Shown in pieces: positions 27,046 to 34,753 of a stretch of 64,000 bases of DNA. The position numbers were made by a program, and so were the translations under genes. The DNA is from Acetobacter garciniae (GTDB lineage Bacteria; Pseudomonadota; Alphaproteobacteria; Acetobacterales; Acetobacteraceae): the NCBI RefSeq assembly GCF_017377735.1, contig NZ_JAFVMH010000003.1, forward strand, positions 267,498-331,497. Direction: 5' to 3'. Within the stretch, counting starts at the first letter, position 1, and each line of letters starts with the position of its first letter. The notes beneath the pieces were generated by a model, which worked only from the letters and a program-made list of their open reading frames with translations, made no database searches and was not told the origin of the DNA.

Positions 27046-27699
27046 ATGACCGCCGCGGCTGACCCGGTATCGGGCGTTAAAATCTGCGGCTTGACGGAAC
27101 CCGCGGGGTTCGACGCCTGTGTGGAGCACGGGGCGGATTGGGTTGGCTTCGTGTTTTTCCAGCGCTCTCCCCGTTTCGTCACGCCAGCACAGGCGGGGCT
27201 GCTTTCTGCCCGCACAAAAGGGGGGCCGGGCCGCGTGGGGCTGTTTGTCCAGCCTGATGAGCAGGCCATAGCCGACACATTGCGCCATGTCGCACTCGAT
27301 GTCCTTCAGGTCTATGGCGTGGACGACCAGCAGGCCCACGCCATTGCCCAGCGCTTTGGCCTGCCGGTATGGCTGTCCCGCCCGGTTGCCACGCGCGCCG
27401 ATCTGCCCGTCACCACCCTGGCGCAACGCGTGCTGGTCGAACCCCGTCCCCCCGCTTCCGCCACGCGGCCGGGGGGTAATGCGCAGCAGCTCGACTGGGC
27501 GTTGCTGGCAGGCTGGCAGCCGGATTTCCGCTGGATGCTGGCAGGTGGGCTGACCCCGCAAAACGTGGCCACGGCCATAGGCCAGACAGGAGCCCCCGCG
27601 GTCGATACGTCATCCGGGGTGGAAAGTGCGCCCGGCATCAAGGACGGCTCTGCCATCGCAGCATTCATCCGCAATGCCCGGGCCGCGTTGCGCGGCTGA
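27046..27699 (+). CDS. trpF: phosphoribosylanthranilate isomerase
   Basis: Amadori rearrangement in tryptophan synthesis. 217 residues with VKICGLTEPAGFDACVEHGADWVGFVFF (catalytic Cys in KICG), SPRFVTPAQA, VGLFVQPDE, LDVLQVYG, MLAGGLTPQNV and AVDTSSGVESAPGIKD (catalytic Asp). Only 2 bp after pyrF. It is the last chromosomal protein gene before tRNA-Ser and the prophage. Confidence 0.95.
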   Translation: MTAAADPVSGVKICGLTEPAGFDACVEHGADWVGFVFFQRSPRFVTPAQAGLLSARTKGGPGRVGLFVQPDEQAIADTLRHVALDVLQVYGVDDQQAHAIAQRFGLPVWLSRPVATRADLPVTTLAQRVLVEPRPPASATRPGGNAQQLDWALLAGWQPDFRWMLAGGLTPQNVATAIGQTGAPAVDTSSGVESAPGIKDGSAIAAFIRNARAALRG

Positions 27700-27825
27700 A
27701 AACCCCCGTGCGACCTGCACCAAAACGCAATGGTGCATGAAGGGTGCCGACAGGCAAAAAAGCACACGCGCATACGCTTTCCCTCTTGCCTGATCCGATA
27801 ATCTTGCTATTACCTCTCTCGCGCT

Positions 27826-27916
27826 GGAGAGATGGCCGAGCGGCTTAAGGCGCACGCTTGGAAAGCGTGTGTACGTTAATAGCGTACCGAGGGTTCGAAT
27901 CCCTCTCTCTCCGCCA
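27826..27916 (+). tRNA. tRNA-Ser(GGA)
   Basis: A 91-base class II tRNA. The acceptor stem GGAGAGA pairs with TCTCTCC, the anticodon arm CACGC-TTGGAAA-GCGTG gives anticodon GGA, a long variable arm (TACGTTAATAGCGTA) follows, and GGGTTCGAATCCC is the T arm. Discriminator G and CCA are encoded. The integrase gene begins 161 bp downstream in the same direction, the classic arrangement for integration into the tRNA 3' end. Confidence 0.96.
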
Positions 27917-27920
27917 GATA
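27888..27920 (+). other. probable prophage attachment site (attL) at the 3' end of tRNA-Ser
   Basis: Inferred from the integrase lying directly downstream and from P4-type integrases using the T arm and 3' end of tRNA genes. The exact core cannot be fixed because the matching attR is outside the window. Confidence 0.4.
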
Positions 27921-28029
27921 TCATTCCCATGAATATCCAGAACTTCCCGCAGGCCTTGATTTCCTAAGGTTTTTGCGCTTTCTGTATTCCCACGTGTTCC
28001 CGTTTTATTCCGTATAAGCCCGGCAGTTT

Positions 28030-28069
28030 GTGGGTAACGCGTGGGTAAAATTTCCGGGCATGTGGGTAA
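28030..28069 (+). repeat. three direct GTGGGTAA repeats before the integrase (candidate arm sites)
   Basis: GTGGGTAA occurs at 28030-28037, 28041-28048 and 28062-28069, next to and partly overlapping the likely integrase start. Short direct repeats close to int commonly are arm-type binding sites for the N-terminal domain of the integrase, and here binding would also block its own translation or transcription start. Confidence 0.5.
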
Positions 28070-28077
28070 CGAAGCAC

Positions 28078-29313
28078 ATGCTGACAGATACCAAGATCAA
28101 GACTGCCAAGGCGCAGGAAAAGGCCTACAGGCTCGCAGATAGCGAAGGCCTGTTCATTCATGTGATGCCGACTGGCAAGAAGTTCTGGCGCATGCGCTAC
28201 CGGGCGTCCAGCGGGAAAGAGCAGACCCTGACGTTTGGGCCGTATCCGGCTGTGTCCCTACGTGATGCGCGTGCCATGCGTGACAGTGCCAAGGACATGA
28301 TGCGGCACGGGATCGATCCAAGTCAGGCGGGTAAGCTTTCACCAGTTCTGGCTGCGTCCAGGGAGGAAGACAGTTTCGAGACCGTGGCCCGGGAATGGTA
28401 CGCCCTGCGACGCGATCTGTGGCGCCCGCGGCATGCTCATGACGTGATCCATAGTCTTGAGCGCGATGTGTTCCCGTTGATCGGCAAGTTGCCGCCTGCC
28501 CAGATCAATGCACGGGTGGTACTTCATGTGCTCAACCAGATCGAGGAACGCGGGGCTATCGAAACAGCGCACCGGGTCCGGCAGCGGATGAGTGACGTCT
28601 TTGTCCACGCCATTGCGACTGGACGCGCGGATAACGACCCTGCAACCGTTGTGAAGGCCGCTCTTCGGCCTGTCCAGCACGGCCGCCAGCCCGCGATTAC
28701 GGATTTGGCGCAGGCCCGGGAGATGATAGCGAAGGTCGAAGGCAGCCCAGCCCACCCGGTGACGTTGCTGGCGCTGCGTCTGTTGTATCTGACGGCCGTC
28801 AGGCCGGGGGAAATTAGGGGGGCATTGTGGGAGGAGTTCCATGACCTGGACGGCCCCGAACCACTATGGATCATTCCGGCCGAACGCATGAAGATGGGCC
28901 GTGACCACATTGTGCCGTTGAGCCCCCAGGCAGTCGAGGTTGTGCAGGCCGTGCGCCCGTTTTCAGAACGCTGGGCGCATCTATTCCCAAATGCCAGGCG
29001 CCCGAGGGTTCCAATGTGCGAGAATGCTCTCGGCTACCTATTGAACCGGGCTGGCTATCATGGACGGCATGTGCCGCATGGCTTTCGGTCTACGTTCTCC
29101 AGCGTGATGAATGAGCGGCACCCGCAGGACCATGCGGTGATTGAGCTGATGCTCGCTCATGTTTCGAGAGACAAGGTGGCTGGGGCCTACAACCGGGCGC
29201 TGCATCTCTCTCGCAGGAGAGAGTTATCCCGAATCTGGATGGAACTGATTTTAGAGGGCCAAGTCGATACAAAAACCTTGGTCAGCGGAAGGCGCAAACC
29301 TATGGCTGGCTGA
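28078..29313 (+). CDS. int: P4-type tyrosine integrase
   Basis: Catalyses insertion and excision of the prophage at tRNA-Ser. About 411 residues: an N-terminal arm-binding domain of the DUF4102 type (LTDTKIKTAKAQEKAYRLAD...GLFIHVMPTGKKFWRMRYR...LTFGPYPAVSLRDAR), a SAM-like core-binding domain, and the catalytic domain with TAVRPGEIRGALW (Arg), PHGFRSTFSSVMNE (His-x-x-Arg), AHVSRDKVAGAYNR (His and nucleophile Tyr). The start could instead be at 28060; neither has a good ribosome site. Confidence 0.93.
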   Translation: MLTDTKIKTAKAQEKAYRLADSEGLFIHVMPTGKKFWRMRYRASSGKEQTLTFGPYPAVSLRDARAMRDSAKDMMRHGIDPSQAGKLSPVLAASREEDSFETVAREWYALRRDLWRPRHAHDVIHSLERDVFPLIGKLPPAQINARVVLHVLNQIEERGAIETAHRVRQRMSDVFVHAIATGRADNDPATVVKAALRPVQHGRQPAITDLAQAREMIAKVEGSPAHPVTLLALRLLYLTAVRPGEIRGALWEEFHDLDGPEPLWIIPAERMKMGRDHIVPLSPQAVEVVQAVRPFSERWAHLFPNARRPRVPMCENALGYLLNRAGYHGRHVPHGFRSTFSSVMNERHPQDHAVIELMLAHVSRDKVAGAYNRALHLSRRRELSRIWMELILEGQVDTKTLVSGRRKPMAG

Positions 29314-29553
29314 TTAATCGTTCTCTTGCCGTGCCTGGATCGGCACGTTTGTGGGCAGTTCCGGAATGCTCACGCCCTGCCGCAACGGGTCCACGGCGTC
29401 TGCGGCTGCGACGGCTGCGACAATGGCCCGTCTGAATTCCTCTGCGGCATAGGAAGAAACATCCTTCCATTGCTCAAAGGTCTGCCCGTTTTCATGCTGG
29501 GTTGTGTGTTGCCACGCGGCTTTGAGAGCTGCCTCAATGCGTGGGTCAGTCAT
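29314..29553 (-). CDS. small phage protein of unknown function
   Basis: 79 residues, last gene of the leftward early operon, 7 bp after the preceding gene. It has TDPRIEAALKAAWQHTTQHENGQTFEQWKDVSSYAAEEFRRAIVAAV, predicted helical. Its 3' end meets the 3' end of the integrase gene directly. No family recognised. Confidence 0.6.
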   Translation of the reverse strand: MTDPRIEAALKAAWQHTTQHENGQTFEQWKDVSSYAAEEFRRAIVAAVAAADAVDPLRQGVSIPELPTNVPIQARQEND

Positions 29554-29560
29554 GGATTGC

Positions 29561-30064
29561 CTACTCCGTTATCTTCACCACTTCAGCCGTTGCTGCGCCG
29601 GTCCACTTCTTGGGTGGCGATTTTTCCCGCTCTGCCAATTCCAGGGCCTTCCCAACGGCGCCAAAAGTGTCAGAGGGGAAAATTCCTCTATCGCAGTGCG
29701 GGCAGGTTGGTACGGTTCCCCGCCTGCGCCATGCCGTCTCGATAGTTTGGGCGGCTTTGAGCCGCAGGGTCTTTGTTTCGCGTTTCCTTTGTAAGGCCTG
29801 CATCCTGCGCAGCTTTTCATATTCGCGTCGATATTGGGTTATGAGCATTCCAAGAGCCCAATATGCGGATACCTGCTTTTTACAATCGTCGCATGTGCAG
29901 GTGTGTCCGTTGTCATCCATGACAAGGCTTCGGTGCGGACAATCTTTGCCGATCGCAATGCCATCATACCCCGATTTCGTGCGCTCTATGCGGTAGTCGC
30001 CAATGTTGACGACGTTATGAGGCATTTCTTTCAGGTCATCCGAGTTGGCTTCATCCTCTGTCAT
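29561..30064 (-). CDS. phage zinc-ribbon-containing protein
   Basis: 167 residues counted from the ATG at 30064. There are two cysteine clusters: DCPHRS...HTCTCDDCKKQ in the middle and VPTCPHCDRGIFP near the end, so zinc binding is likely. Between them is a basic helical stretch (QYRREYEKLRRMQALQRKRETKTLRLKAAQ). The start overlaps the end of the upstream gene by 14 bp. Function unknown. Confidence 0.6.
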   Translation of the reverse strand: MTEDEANSDDLKEMPHNVVNIGDYRIERTKSGYDGIAIGKDCPHRSLVMDDNGHTCTCDDCKKQVSAYWALGMLITQYRREYEKLRRMQALQRKRETKTLRLKAAQTIETAWRRRGTVPTCPHCDRGIFPSDTFGAVGKALELAEREKSPPKKWTGAATAEVVKITE

Positions 30065-30443
30065 TGTCGAACTCCCGCGCCGCGTCGATGGCTTTTGTCG
30101 CTGCCTGCTCTGCTTCTGCGCGCGTAGAATATTCGTGAATTTCTCCATCCTTATCTTGGAACGCAAAGAAGATACGAATATCAGCAGCCTCAGCAGTTTC
30201 TATGATTTCAAAAGGCTTTGTCTCGCAAAGCATGTCAGCCATATCGGCATGACCGCTTTCAGGGTCATCAACCATGTAAAACCATGTATGCCGCTTGGCG
30301 ATCTCCGCCCGCACGCGCTGCTCTGCCCGACGCTCGGCTTCGAGGATGTATTTCCGGGCAAGTTTAATACATTCATCAATATCGGCGTACTGGTTAAACA
30401 GTGCGACCGATAAATGAGAAATCTGCTCCTCTCTCGTCCTCAT
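30051..30443 (-). CDS. phage protein of unknown function
   Basis: 130 residues. Helical N-terminal half (EEQISHLSVALFNQYADIDECIKLARKYILEAERRAEQRVRAEIA) and a C-terminal part with RIFFAFQDKDGEIHEYSTRAEAEQAATKAIDAARE. Start at 30443 has AGAAAGGAAAG upstream and forms an ATGA overlap with the previous stop. No family recognised. Confidence 0.6.
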   Translation of the reverse strand: MRTREEQISHLSVALFNQYADIDECIKLARKYILEAERRAEQRVRAEIAKRHTWFYMVDDPESGHADMADMLCETKPFEIIETAEAADIRIFFAFQDKDGEIHEYSTRAEAEQAATKAIDAAREFDNDRG

Positions 30444-30736
30444 GCCACTTTCCTTTCTGCCGGAACAAACTGTCTCCGCCGAACTCGGCCGGTATACCCG
30501 CACTCGCGGCATCCACTTCCGCGCTCTGGCACCGTGGTCATTTCTGGGTATTCATTGCATCCAGTGCAGTGTTGGGACCACGATATCATCTCGCACAGGT
30601 CGATTCCGTCCCGTTCTGTTTCGATAAAAGCCCATGCCTTACGCCGGTCCAGACGAAACCCTGCAAGTGCGTCTCCCTGTTTGAAGGTGAGAGGCGTATC
30701 GGTTCCATTCTTCCTTGCTATGACGCTGCCGGTCAA
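30440..30736 (-). CDS. phage zinc-ribbon protein with TTG start
   Basis: 98 residues if begun at the TTG at 30736, which overlaps the previous stop as TTGA and has AGGAG seven bases upstream. The C-terminal half has HCTGCNEYPEMTTVPERGSGCRECGYTGRV, two CxxC knuckles of a zinc ribbon. The N-terminal half is strand-like (PLTFKQGDALAGFRLDRRKAWAFIE). Role unknown. Confidence 0.6.
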   Translation of the reverse strand: MTGSVIARKNGTDTPLTFKQGDALAGFRLDRRKAWAFIETERDGIDLCEMISWSQHCTGCNEYPEMTTVPERGSGCRECGYTGRVRRRQFVPAERKVA

Positions 30737-31128
30737 GGTGCGTCTCCTAGGTTCCGGATTTCTCGGGCAGCCTTGCGATACGCCCAAAGAACGTCATGCG
30801 CCTCTTCTCCGTAGACTTGATTTTCTTCCTCAATGAGACCGGAGATTGCCTTCGCGCACCGCCCCCTTTCCCCCGCCAGCATCTCGGTTATTTGCGTGGG
30901 GGTGAGGATGGGGCCAACATACACCCACCCGATAAGATCATATCCTTCAAGCGCATCTTCAGGGCCTTCATGATCGTATTCGACCCAGACTTGATGTTCT
31001 GATTTCCAGTAATAGACAAGATTTCCATCGCCTTCAGGATCAGTGCAGAGAACATGGCCGCCATCCCGCTCAGGGAACATCGGCACACCGGGCCGCTCGG
31101 GGTTGGGCCAGTTTGTGGGGGTTGTCAT
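30733..31128 (-). CDS. phage protein of unknown function
   Basis: 131 residues, acidic. The N-terminal half is rich in aromatic and acidic residues (FPERDGGHVLCTDPEGDG, YYWKSEHQVWVEYDHEG, GYDLIGWVYVGP), the C-terminal half helical (TPTQITEMLAGERGRCAKAISGLIEEENQVYGEEAHDVL). ATGA overlap with the upstream gene. Confidence 0.6.
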   Translation of the reverse strand: MTTPTNWPNPERPGVPMFPERDGGHVLCTDPEGDGNLVYYWKSEHQVWVEYDHEGPEDALEGYDLIGWVYVGPILTPTQITEMLAGERGRCAKAISGLIEEENQVYGEEAHDVLWAYRKAAREIRNLGDAP

Positions 31129-31451
31129 ATCGAAGATTCCCTGTCTAGGCGCTCGATTTCAGCGATTATAAGTGCGGCAGCTTTAATGAGGTTTCTACGT
31201 GGCGTAGTGGGTTTCCACCACACCTTACCCCATGGCCAGCCAGAAGGAGACAGATTACCAGACGTCACCATCCGGCCATACGCACCCGGAGCAGACGCTA
31301 GCGCGTAGTAACCGGCAGCACGGGCTAGTTCGCCTTTCACATACTCGTCGTCCTCCGCGACGCTGAATCTTTCTCTGGTGGTTTGTCGCTTACGTTCTTC
31401 CAGAATTTCCTCAGCGACTGACTCGCCGACAGATTTAAGTCGCAGCGACAT
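31125..31451 (-). CDS. phage protein of unknown function
   Basis: 108 residues. RLKSVGESVAEEILEERKRQTTRERFSVAEDDEYVKGELARAAGYYALASAP, then WPWGKVWWKPTTPRRNLIKAAALIIAEIERLDR. Such sequences with a KGEL.RAA.YY pattern and WPW...KP.. region are common small phage proteins of unknown role. AGGAGAG precedes the ATG, which shares one base with the upstream stop (TGATG). Confidence 0.65.
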   Translation of the reverse strand: MSLRLKSVGESVAEEILEERKRQTTRERFSVAEDDEYVKGELARAAGYYALASAPGAYGRMVTSGNLSPSGWPWGKVWWKPTTPRRNLIKAAALIIAEIERLDRESSI

Positions 31452-31615
31452 CACTTCTCTCCTGCGCGGGTGTTCCATGCGGTGATGCCCTGTTCTTTGG
31501 TTTCCGCATAAGGCCCTTCGCCCCAACATTGCCGGCAGGTTACCCAATCTGCATGCTCGTGGAGCACGACGTCATTGCTCCCACAAAACGGGTAGCTCTT
31601 CAGTTCCTCGCTCAT
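31451..31615 (-). CDS. 54-residue Lar-like zinc-ribbon protein
   Basis: Very short gene. It reads MSEELKSYPFCGSNDVVL, then WVTCRQCWGEGPYAE and GITAWNTR, the pattern of the Lar family (restriction alleviation) found in many phages. The first knuckle normally reads PCPFCGS; here the first Cys is Tyr, so metal binding may be weakened. It overlaps the genes on both sides by a few bases, which supports the reading frame. Confidence 0.6.
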   Translation of the reverse strand: MSEELKSYPFCGSNDVVLHEHADWVTCRQCWGEGPYAETKEQGITAWNTRAGEK

Positions 31616-32058
31616 GCTGCACTGCCTTCCAGGGCCGAGCTGATGTAATCCACCAGTGTTTCACCTGGGCCAGCCCAGACGGTGCAAACGATGCTGCTCT
31701 TGTTTTCGTCTGAAGTTATGGCTTCCCGCGCATGCGAAAGAGCCTCTCGTAAGCGTGCATTCTCAGCCTGCAAAGCGGCAATCGCGGCTTGGGCGTCGGA
31801 ATGGCGGACGAGGGGGACTGTGCTTGTCTCGTCTGGCTTTGCGTTAATATCCGCAGTCCAGTTTGTCGGGCCCCCGTCCTCTAGCGGCAAGCCTACTGCG
31901 TCTGCATATCCAAACACCTCCAACTTCCCGCCCGTGACAGGGGTGCCGATGGGGCTCAGGCGCTCATTAAGGGTTCCTATGGGGGCGAGTAGCTTCCCGA
32001 TCTGCTCATTACTCAACGGCAACCGCACGAACACGCCTGTGGGTTTCTGGTCGGTCAT
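31612..32058 (-). CDS. phage protein of unknown function with coiled coil
   Basis: 148 residues. After a loop-rich N-terminal half (LPLSNEQIGKLLAPIGTLNERLSPIGTP) there is a helical region typical of phage ead/Ea22-like proteins: HSDAQAAIAALQAENARLREALSHAREAI. It ends with GETLVDYISSALEGS. ATGA overlaps at both ends. Function unknown. Confidence 0.6.
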   Translation of the reverse strand: MTDQKPTGVFVRLPLSNEQIGKLLAPIGTLNERLSPIGTPVTGGKLEVFGYADAVGLPLEDGGPTNWTADINAKPDETSTVPLVRHSDAQAAIAALQAENARLREALSHAREAITSDENKSSIVCTVWAGPGETLVDYISSALEGSAA

Positions 32059-32243
32059 TGTGCTGCGTTCTCCGCGAGTTCGTTCCAGCCTTCATGTGCT
32101 AATGCCTCGGTATCTTCCAACGGGCCTTCTTCGCCGCAGACCTGGCAGAAGCATTCGAAACCGTGGTACCCGAAGAACTCGCTTGGCCTGGTGCCAATGG
32201 TTTGGCTTGCGCAGGTCGGGCAGTTTTTTAATTCGCTGCTCAT
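32055..32243 (-). CDS. Lar-like zinc-ribbon protein
   Basis: 62 residues with SELKNCPTCASQ, GFECFCQVCGEEGPLEDT and HEGWNELAE, the layout of Lar-family restriction-alleviation proteins, with both CxxC knuckles intact. A paralogue of the 54-residue protein two genes downstream. It could protect incoming phage DNA from host type I restriction, but no experiment on this type is implied. Confidence 0.6.
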   Translation of the reverse strand: MSSELKNCPTCASQTIGTRPSEFFGYHGFECFCQVCGEEGPLEDTEALAHEGWNELAENAAQ

Positions 32244-32431
32244 GCTGCGGCCTCTGCGTGCTTATCCACCCAGTTGCGGACGTCGCTTTCGCGCCACCGC
32301 ACGCAGCGCGTGGTGAAGCGGATGGGGGAGGGGAATGTGCCTTCCTGCATCCAGCGGTAGATGGTCGTGCATTTGATGTTGACCATCTGCTCGACCTCTT
32401 TGCGGGTCATCATCCGATCAGTGTTTGTCAT
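32240..32431 (-). CDS. AlpA/excisionase-like helix-turn-helix protein
   Basis: 63 residues with the MerR-like winged HTH MMTRKEVEQMVNIKCTTIYRWMQEGTFPSPIRF and VRWRESDVRNWVDKHAE, which is the AlpA layout. AlpA proteins activate integrase genes or serve as excision directionality factors. Placed in the left operon with the integrase downstream in opposite orientation, an excisionase role is likely. Confidence 0.8.
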   Translation of the reverse strand: MTNTDRMMTRKEVEQMVNIKCTTIYRWMQEGTFPSPIRFTTRCVRWRESDVRNWVDKHAEAAA

Positions 32432-33138
32432 GACCCTGCTCCCAGGTATCGGGTTTCACGGATCTGGCTTTTTTTATCGGCCTGGACGCCAGCATGCAGG
32501 CGGGTCTTTTGGCCGTCTCTGATGCCGTCCCGCCAGGCGTCACTGGAATCGCTGGCACTCAGGCCGGATCCGCGTTGCTCCATGGTGCCTAGGCGGGGGA
32601 ATTTCTGGCTCGTGAAAAGCGTCGTCAGGCGCTTTTCCTTTTCAGAAAGCTTTTCCTCAACAATGTTTTTGCTGACGCCATGCACCCAGCCTTCGCAGTA
32701 GGTGTCCGCCTTGGCCGCACGCCGCCCAGGGTTTCGTTCCTGCAATATGGCGGTAAAGATGTATTCGGCACGCCTGGTCTTGAGCAGACGGGCCAGAACG
32801 CTCCAACTGTACGCGGAAATCTGCGCCTTGGAGTTTGGCCCCAGCCACAGCACTGTTGCATCGGAGAAAATGGCTTTGCATCCGAAAGCCTTTTCAACGA
32901 CATTGGCAAGCATTCCGCCGTAAATTGGCAGCTTGTGCCCAGGCTTTATGAGAATGATCAAGCTTTCGACCGTGGTGTAGTCTGCCAGGTCGAGGTCATC
33001 TTCCGTGATGGCGAGTTCACGCATCATTTCCTGGGCTTTTGCCAGGGCGGCCGCGGCCTCGTGCTCGTTTGCGCTACGGCTGAGTGCGAGTAGCCTTTTC
33101 AGCCGCTCCATCATTTTTTTCTTTTGATCTTCGGTCAT
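32428..33138 (-). CDS. DUF2786 domain phage protein
   Basis: 236 residues. The N-terminal MMERLKRLLALSRSANEHEAAAALAKAQEMM is the DUF2786 signature, seen in many phage early regions; the remainder (YGGMLANVVEKAFGCKAIFSD, ILQERNPGRRAAKADTYCEGWVHGVSKNI) resembles the domain that usually follows it. Biochemical role unknown. It starts 2 bp after the GapR-like gene. Confidence 0.8.
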   Translation of the reverse strand: MTEDQKKKMMERLKRLLALSRSANEHEAAAALAKAQEMMRELAITEDDLDLADYTTVESLIILIKPGHKLPIYGGMLANVVEKAFGCKAIFSDATVLWLGPNSKAQISAYSWSVLARLLKTRRAEYIFTAILQERNPGRRAAKADTYCEGWVHGVSKNIVEEKLSEKEKRLTTLFTSQKFPRLGTMEQRGSGLSASDSSDAWRDGIRDGQKTRLHAGVQADKKSQIRETRYLGAGS

Positions 33139-33140
33139 TT

Positions 33141-33419
33141 TTACATACCCAAAGCACGTCGGTAGACATCGAGCAGGGTTTCCTGCTCCTCTACCTCTGA
33201 TGGATCCTGTTTGCGGATACGGATAAGCTGGCGGATGATTTTCACATCGAACCCGGCTGACTTCGCTTCCGAGAAAATGTCCTTGATGTCGCTGGACAGG
33301 TTTTTGCGTTCTTCTTCCAGCCGCTCCACACGCTCGACAATGCTGCGCAGGCGGTCTGCGGATATTCCGGCAACAGAGCGATCAGGATCGTTCTGGCCGT
33401 CGAATTCATCCTCGGTCAT
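33141..33419 (-). CDS. GapR-like DNA-binding protein (DUF2312)
   Basis: 92 residues. ISADRLRSIVERVERLEEERKNLSSDIKDIFSEAKSAGFDVKIIRQLIRIRKQD and EEQETLLDVYRRALGM follow GapR closely. In Caulobacter, GapR is a nucleoid-associated protein that clamps overtwisted DNA and stimulates topoisomerases. A phage copy may help replication or late transcription of phage DNA. ATGA overlap with the upstream regulator gene. Confidence 0.88.
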   Translation of the reverse strand: MTEDEFDGQNDPDRSVAGISADRLRSIVERVERLEEERKNLSSDIKDIFSEAKSAGFDVKIIRQLIRIRKQDPSEVEEQETLLDVYRRALGM

Positions 33420-33745
33420 GGTTCACGTTCCTTACGGCTCTTTTGCGAATGCTCTGACGCTTCGAAAAACCATGTCAGGGGCACATCCAAAGCGCTGGCG
33501 AGCTTGGGCAGGACAGAGGCCTTTACGGCGTTCCGCCCACTTTCGTATTTCTGAATCTGCTGATAGGTGACCCCCAGGGCTTCCCCCAGTTTCCCCATGC
33601 TCCACCCCAGCTCGCGGCGTCGCCTGCGGATGCGCTGACCGATTGCCTGATCCACGTTCTGGCGGCCGCTGGTTGGTGCCGTGGGCTGTTGACCCAAAGT
33701 GCCCAGCAGCTGCTCGATGTCGATCTGGGTTGCCGGGCTGGCCAT
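33416..33745 (-). CDS. XRE-family helix-turn-helix regulator
   Basis: 109 residues from the ATG at 33745, two bases after the previous stop. The HTH is IGQRIRRRRRELGWSMGKLGEALGVTYQQIQKYESGRNAVKASVLPKLASALDVPLTWFF; a charged tail follows. The frame is open further upstream, but that would overlap the previous gene heavily. Probably regulates prophage or host genes; it is not the main repressor, which lies at 35295. Confidence 0.8.
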   Translation of the reverse strand: MASPATQIDIEQLLGTLGQQPTAPTSGRQNVDQAIGQRIRRRRRELGWSMGKLGEALGVTYQQIQKYESGRNAVKASVLPKLASALDVPLTWFFEASEHSQKSRKEREP

Positions 33746-33747
33746 GG

Positions 33748-34101
33748 TCAGTGCCGCGTCTGTGCGCATGGCACGCCCCCAGCCGAACCTTGTGGGGAGG
33801 ACGGCGTTTCCAGCCCGGCACCCAAAAGCAGGGCCTGCGCAAACGCACCGACATACTGCGTTACCGTATGCGGCGGTGCTTCCTTGAGGGCTGTCATTGC
33901 TATGCAGGCGCCAGCGGTCAGGTTGTGTTCCAACTGGCCATGCACCAGCCCGAACGTGTCCATCTGCCACCCGCCGGGCGGCAGTATGCCCACCCCCGAC
34001 ACGACCGAAAACGCGGCATCGTCATCCGCTGCCATGATTTCGGCCTGCACCTGCCGGTACTGTTCGTCCAGCGCCGTCAGGGCATCGCTTTTACCGGTCA
34101 T
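33748..34101 (-). CDS. phage protein of unknown function
   Basis: 117 residues from the ATG that overlaps the previous stop (ATGA). Contains LTALDEQYRQVQAEIMAADDDAAFSVVSGVGILPPGGWQMDTFGLVHGQLEHNLTAGACIAMTALKEAPP. No family recognised. Confidence 0.55.
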   Translation of the reverse strand: MTGKSDALTALDEQYRQVQAEIMAADDDAAFSVVSGVGILPPGGWQMDTFGLVHGQLEHNLTAGACIAMTALKEAPPHTVTQYVGAFAQALLLGAGLETPSSPQGSAGGVPCAQTRH

Positions 34102-34322
34102 GACGTGCATGTCGCTTCCCCCAGAATGAACCGGCGCAGGGTGCTGCGGCGTGCTGCATGCTGGGCGCACAGGCGGTTGTTGGTAATGGCCTGTTCCTGC
34201 GCCATGGCGTCGCCCATCTGGCGCACGTGGTGCAGCATGGCTATGGCCACACGGTCACTTGGCGCGTGGGCATGGATCATCTGTTCCAGCACGGCGCGGC
34301 TGGTTTCAAACTGCTGGTTCAT
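34098..34322 (-). CDS. small phage protein of unknown function
   Basis: 74 residues, mostly helical (NQQFETSRAVLEQMIHAHAPSDRVAIAMLHHVRQMGDAMAQEQAITNN) with a basic end. Four-base overlaps with both neighbours fix the start at 34322. Confidence 0.55.
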   Translation of the reverse strand: MNQQFETSRAVLEQMIHAHAPSDRVAIAMLHHVRQMGDAMAQEQAITNNRLCAQHAARRSTLRRFILGEATCTS

Positions 34323-34717
34323 CGGGCGTGTTCCTGCAGCCGGTCCGCCCGCCGCACATATTCGTGCGCCTCGTTCCGGGTGTGGTTGGCCAGGCGCTGC
34401 CATGTGGCCGCGCCATCGGGGTTGTTGCTGGCAGCGCATGCCTTGCGCCACTGTTCCATTTGGTCAGCATTGGCGAACAGGGTGTCCGCCATGGCCCGGA
34501 ACAGGTCGATCTTGCGGCGGTTTGCAGCATTATGCTGGCGGCCTGCCAGATGGGCGGGGCACAGGGTCAGCGGCGCAAATGATTTCGAGACTCGGGCAGC
34601 TTCACGCCTTGCGGAAGCTTGCTCGCTGGTTTCGCCCTTTCTGGGGCGTCCTCTGACAGCGGATATCTCCGGCATTGGTGGCGGATTGGGCCGGGGTGGC
34701 GCGGGTGCGCAGGCCAT
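34319..34717 (-). CDS. first gene of the leftward early operon, AT-hook-like motif
   Basis: 132 residues. A proline-rich leader is followed by VRGRPRKGETSEQASARREAARV, an AT-hook-like basic patch, and a helical C-terminal region. The motif RPRKGETxEQAxxRR also occurs in the replication-like protein at 38552-39784. GGAGAAAC precedes the ATG. The operators at 34754-34801 lie just upstream. Confidence 0.6.
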   Translation of the reverse strand: MACAPAPPRPNPPPMPEISAVRGRPRKGETSEQASARREAARVSKSFAPLTLCPAHLAGRQHNAANRRKIDLFRAMADTLFANADQMEQWRKACAASNNPDGAATWQRLANHTRNEAHEYVRRADRLQEHAR

Positions 34718-34753
34718 GGGGTTTCTCCATCACGGGTTGTGATGGATGTATAT

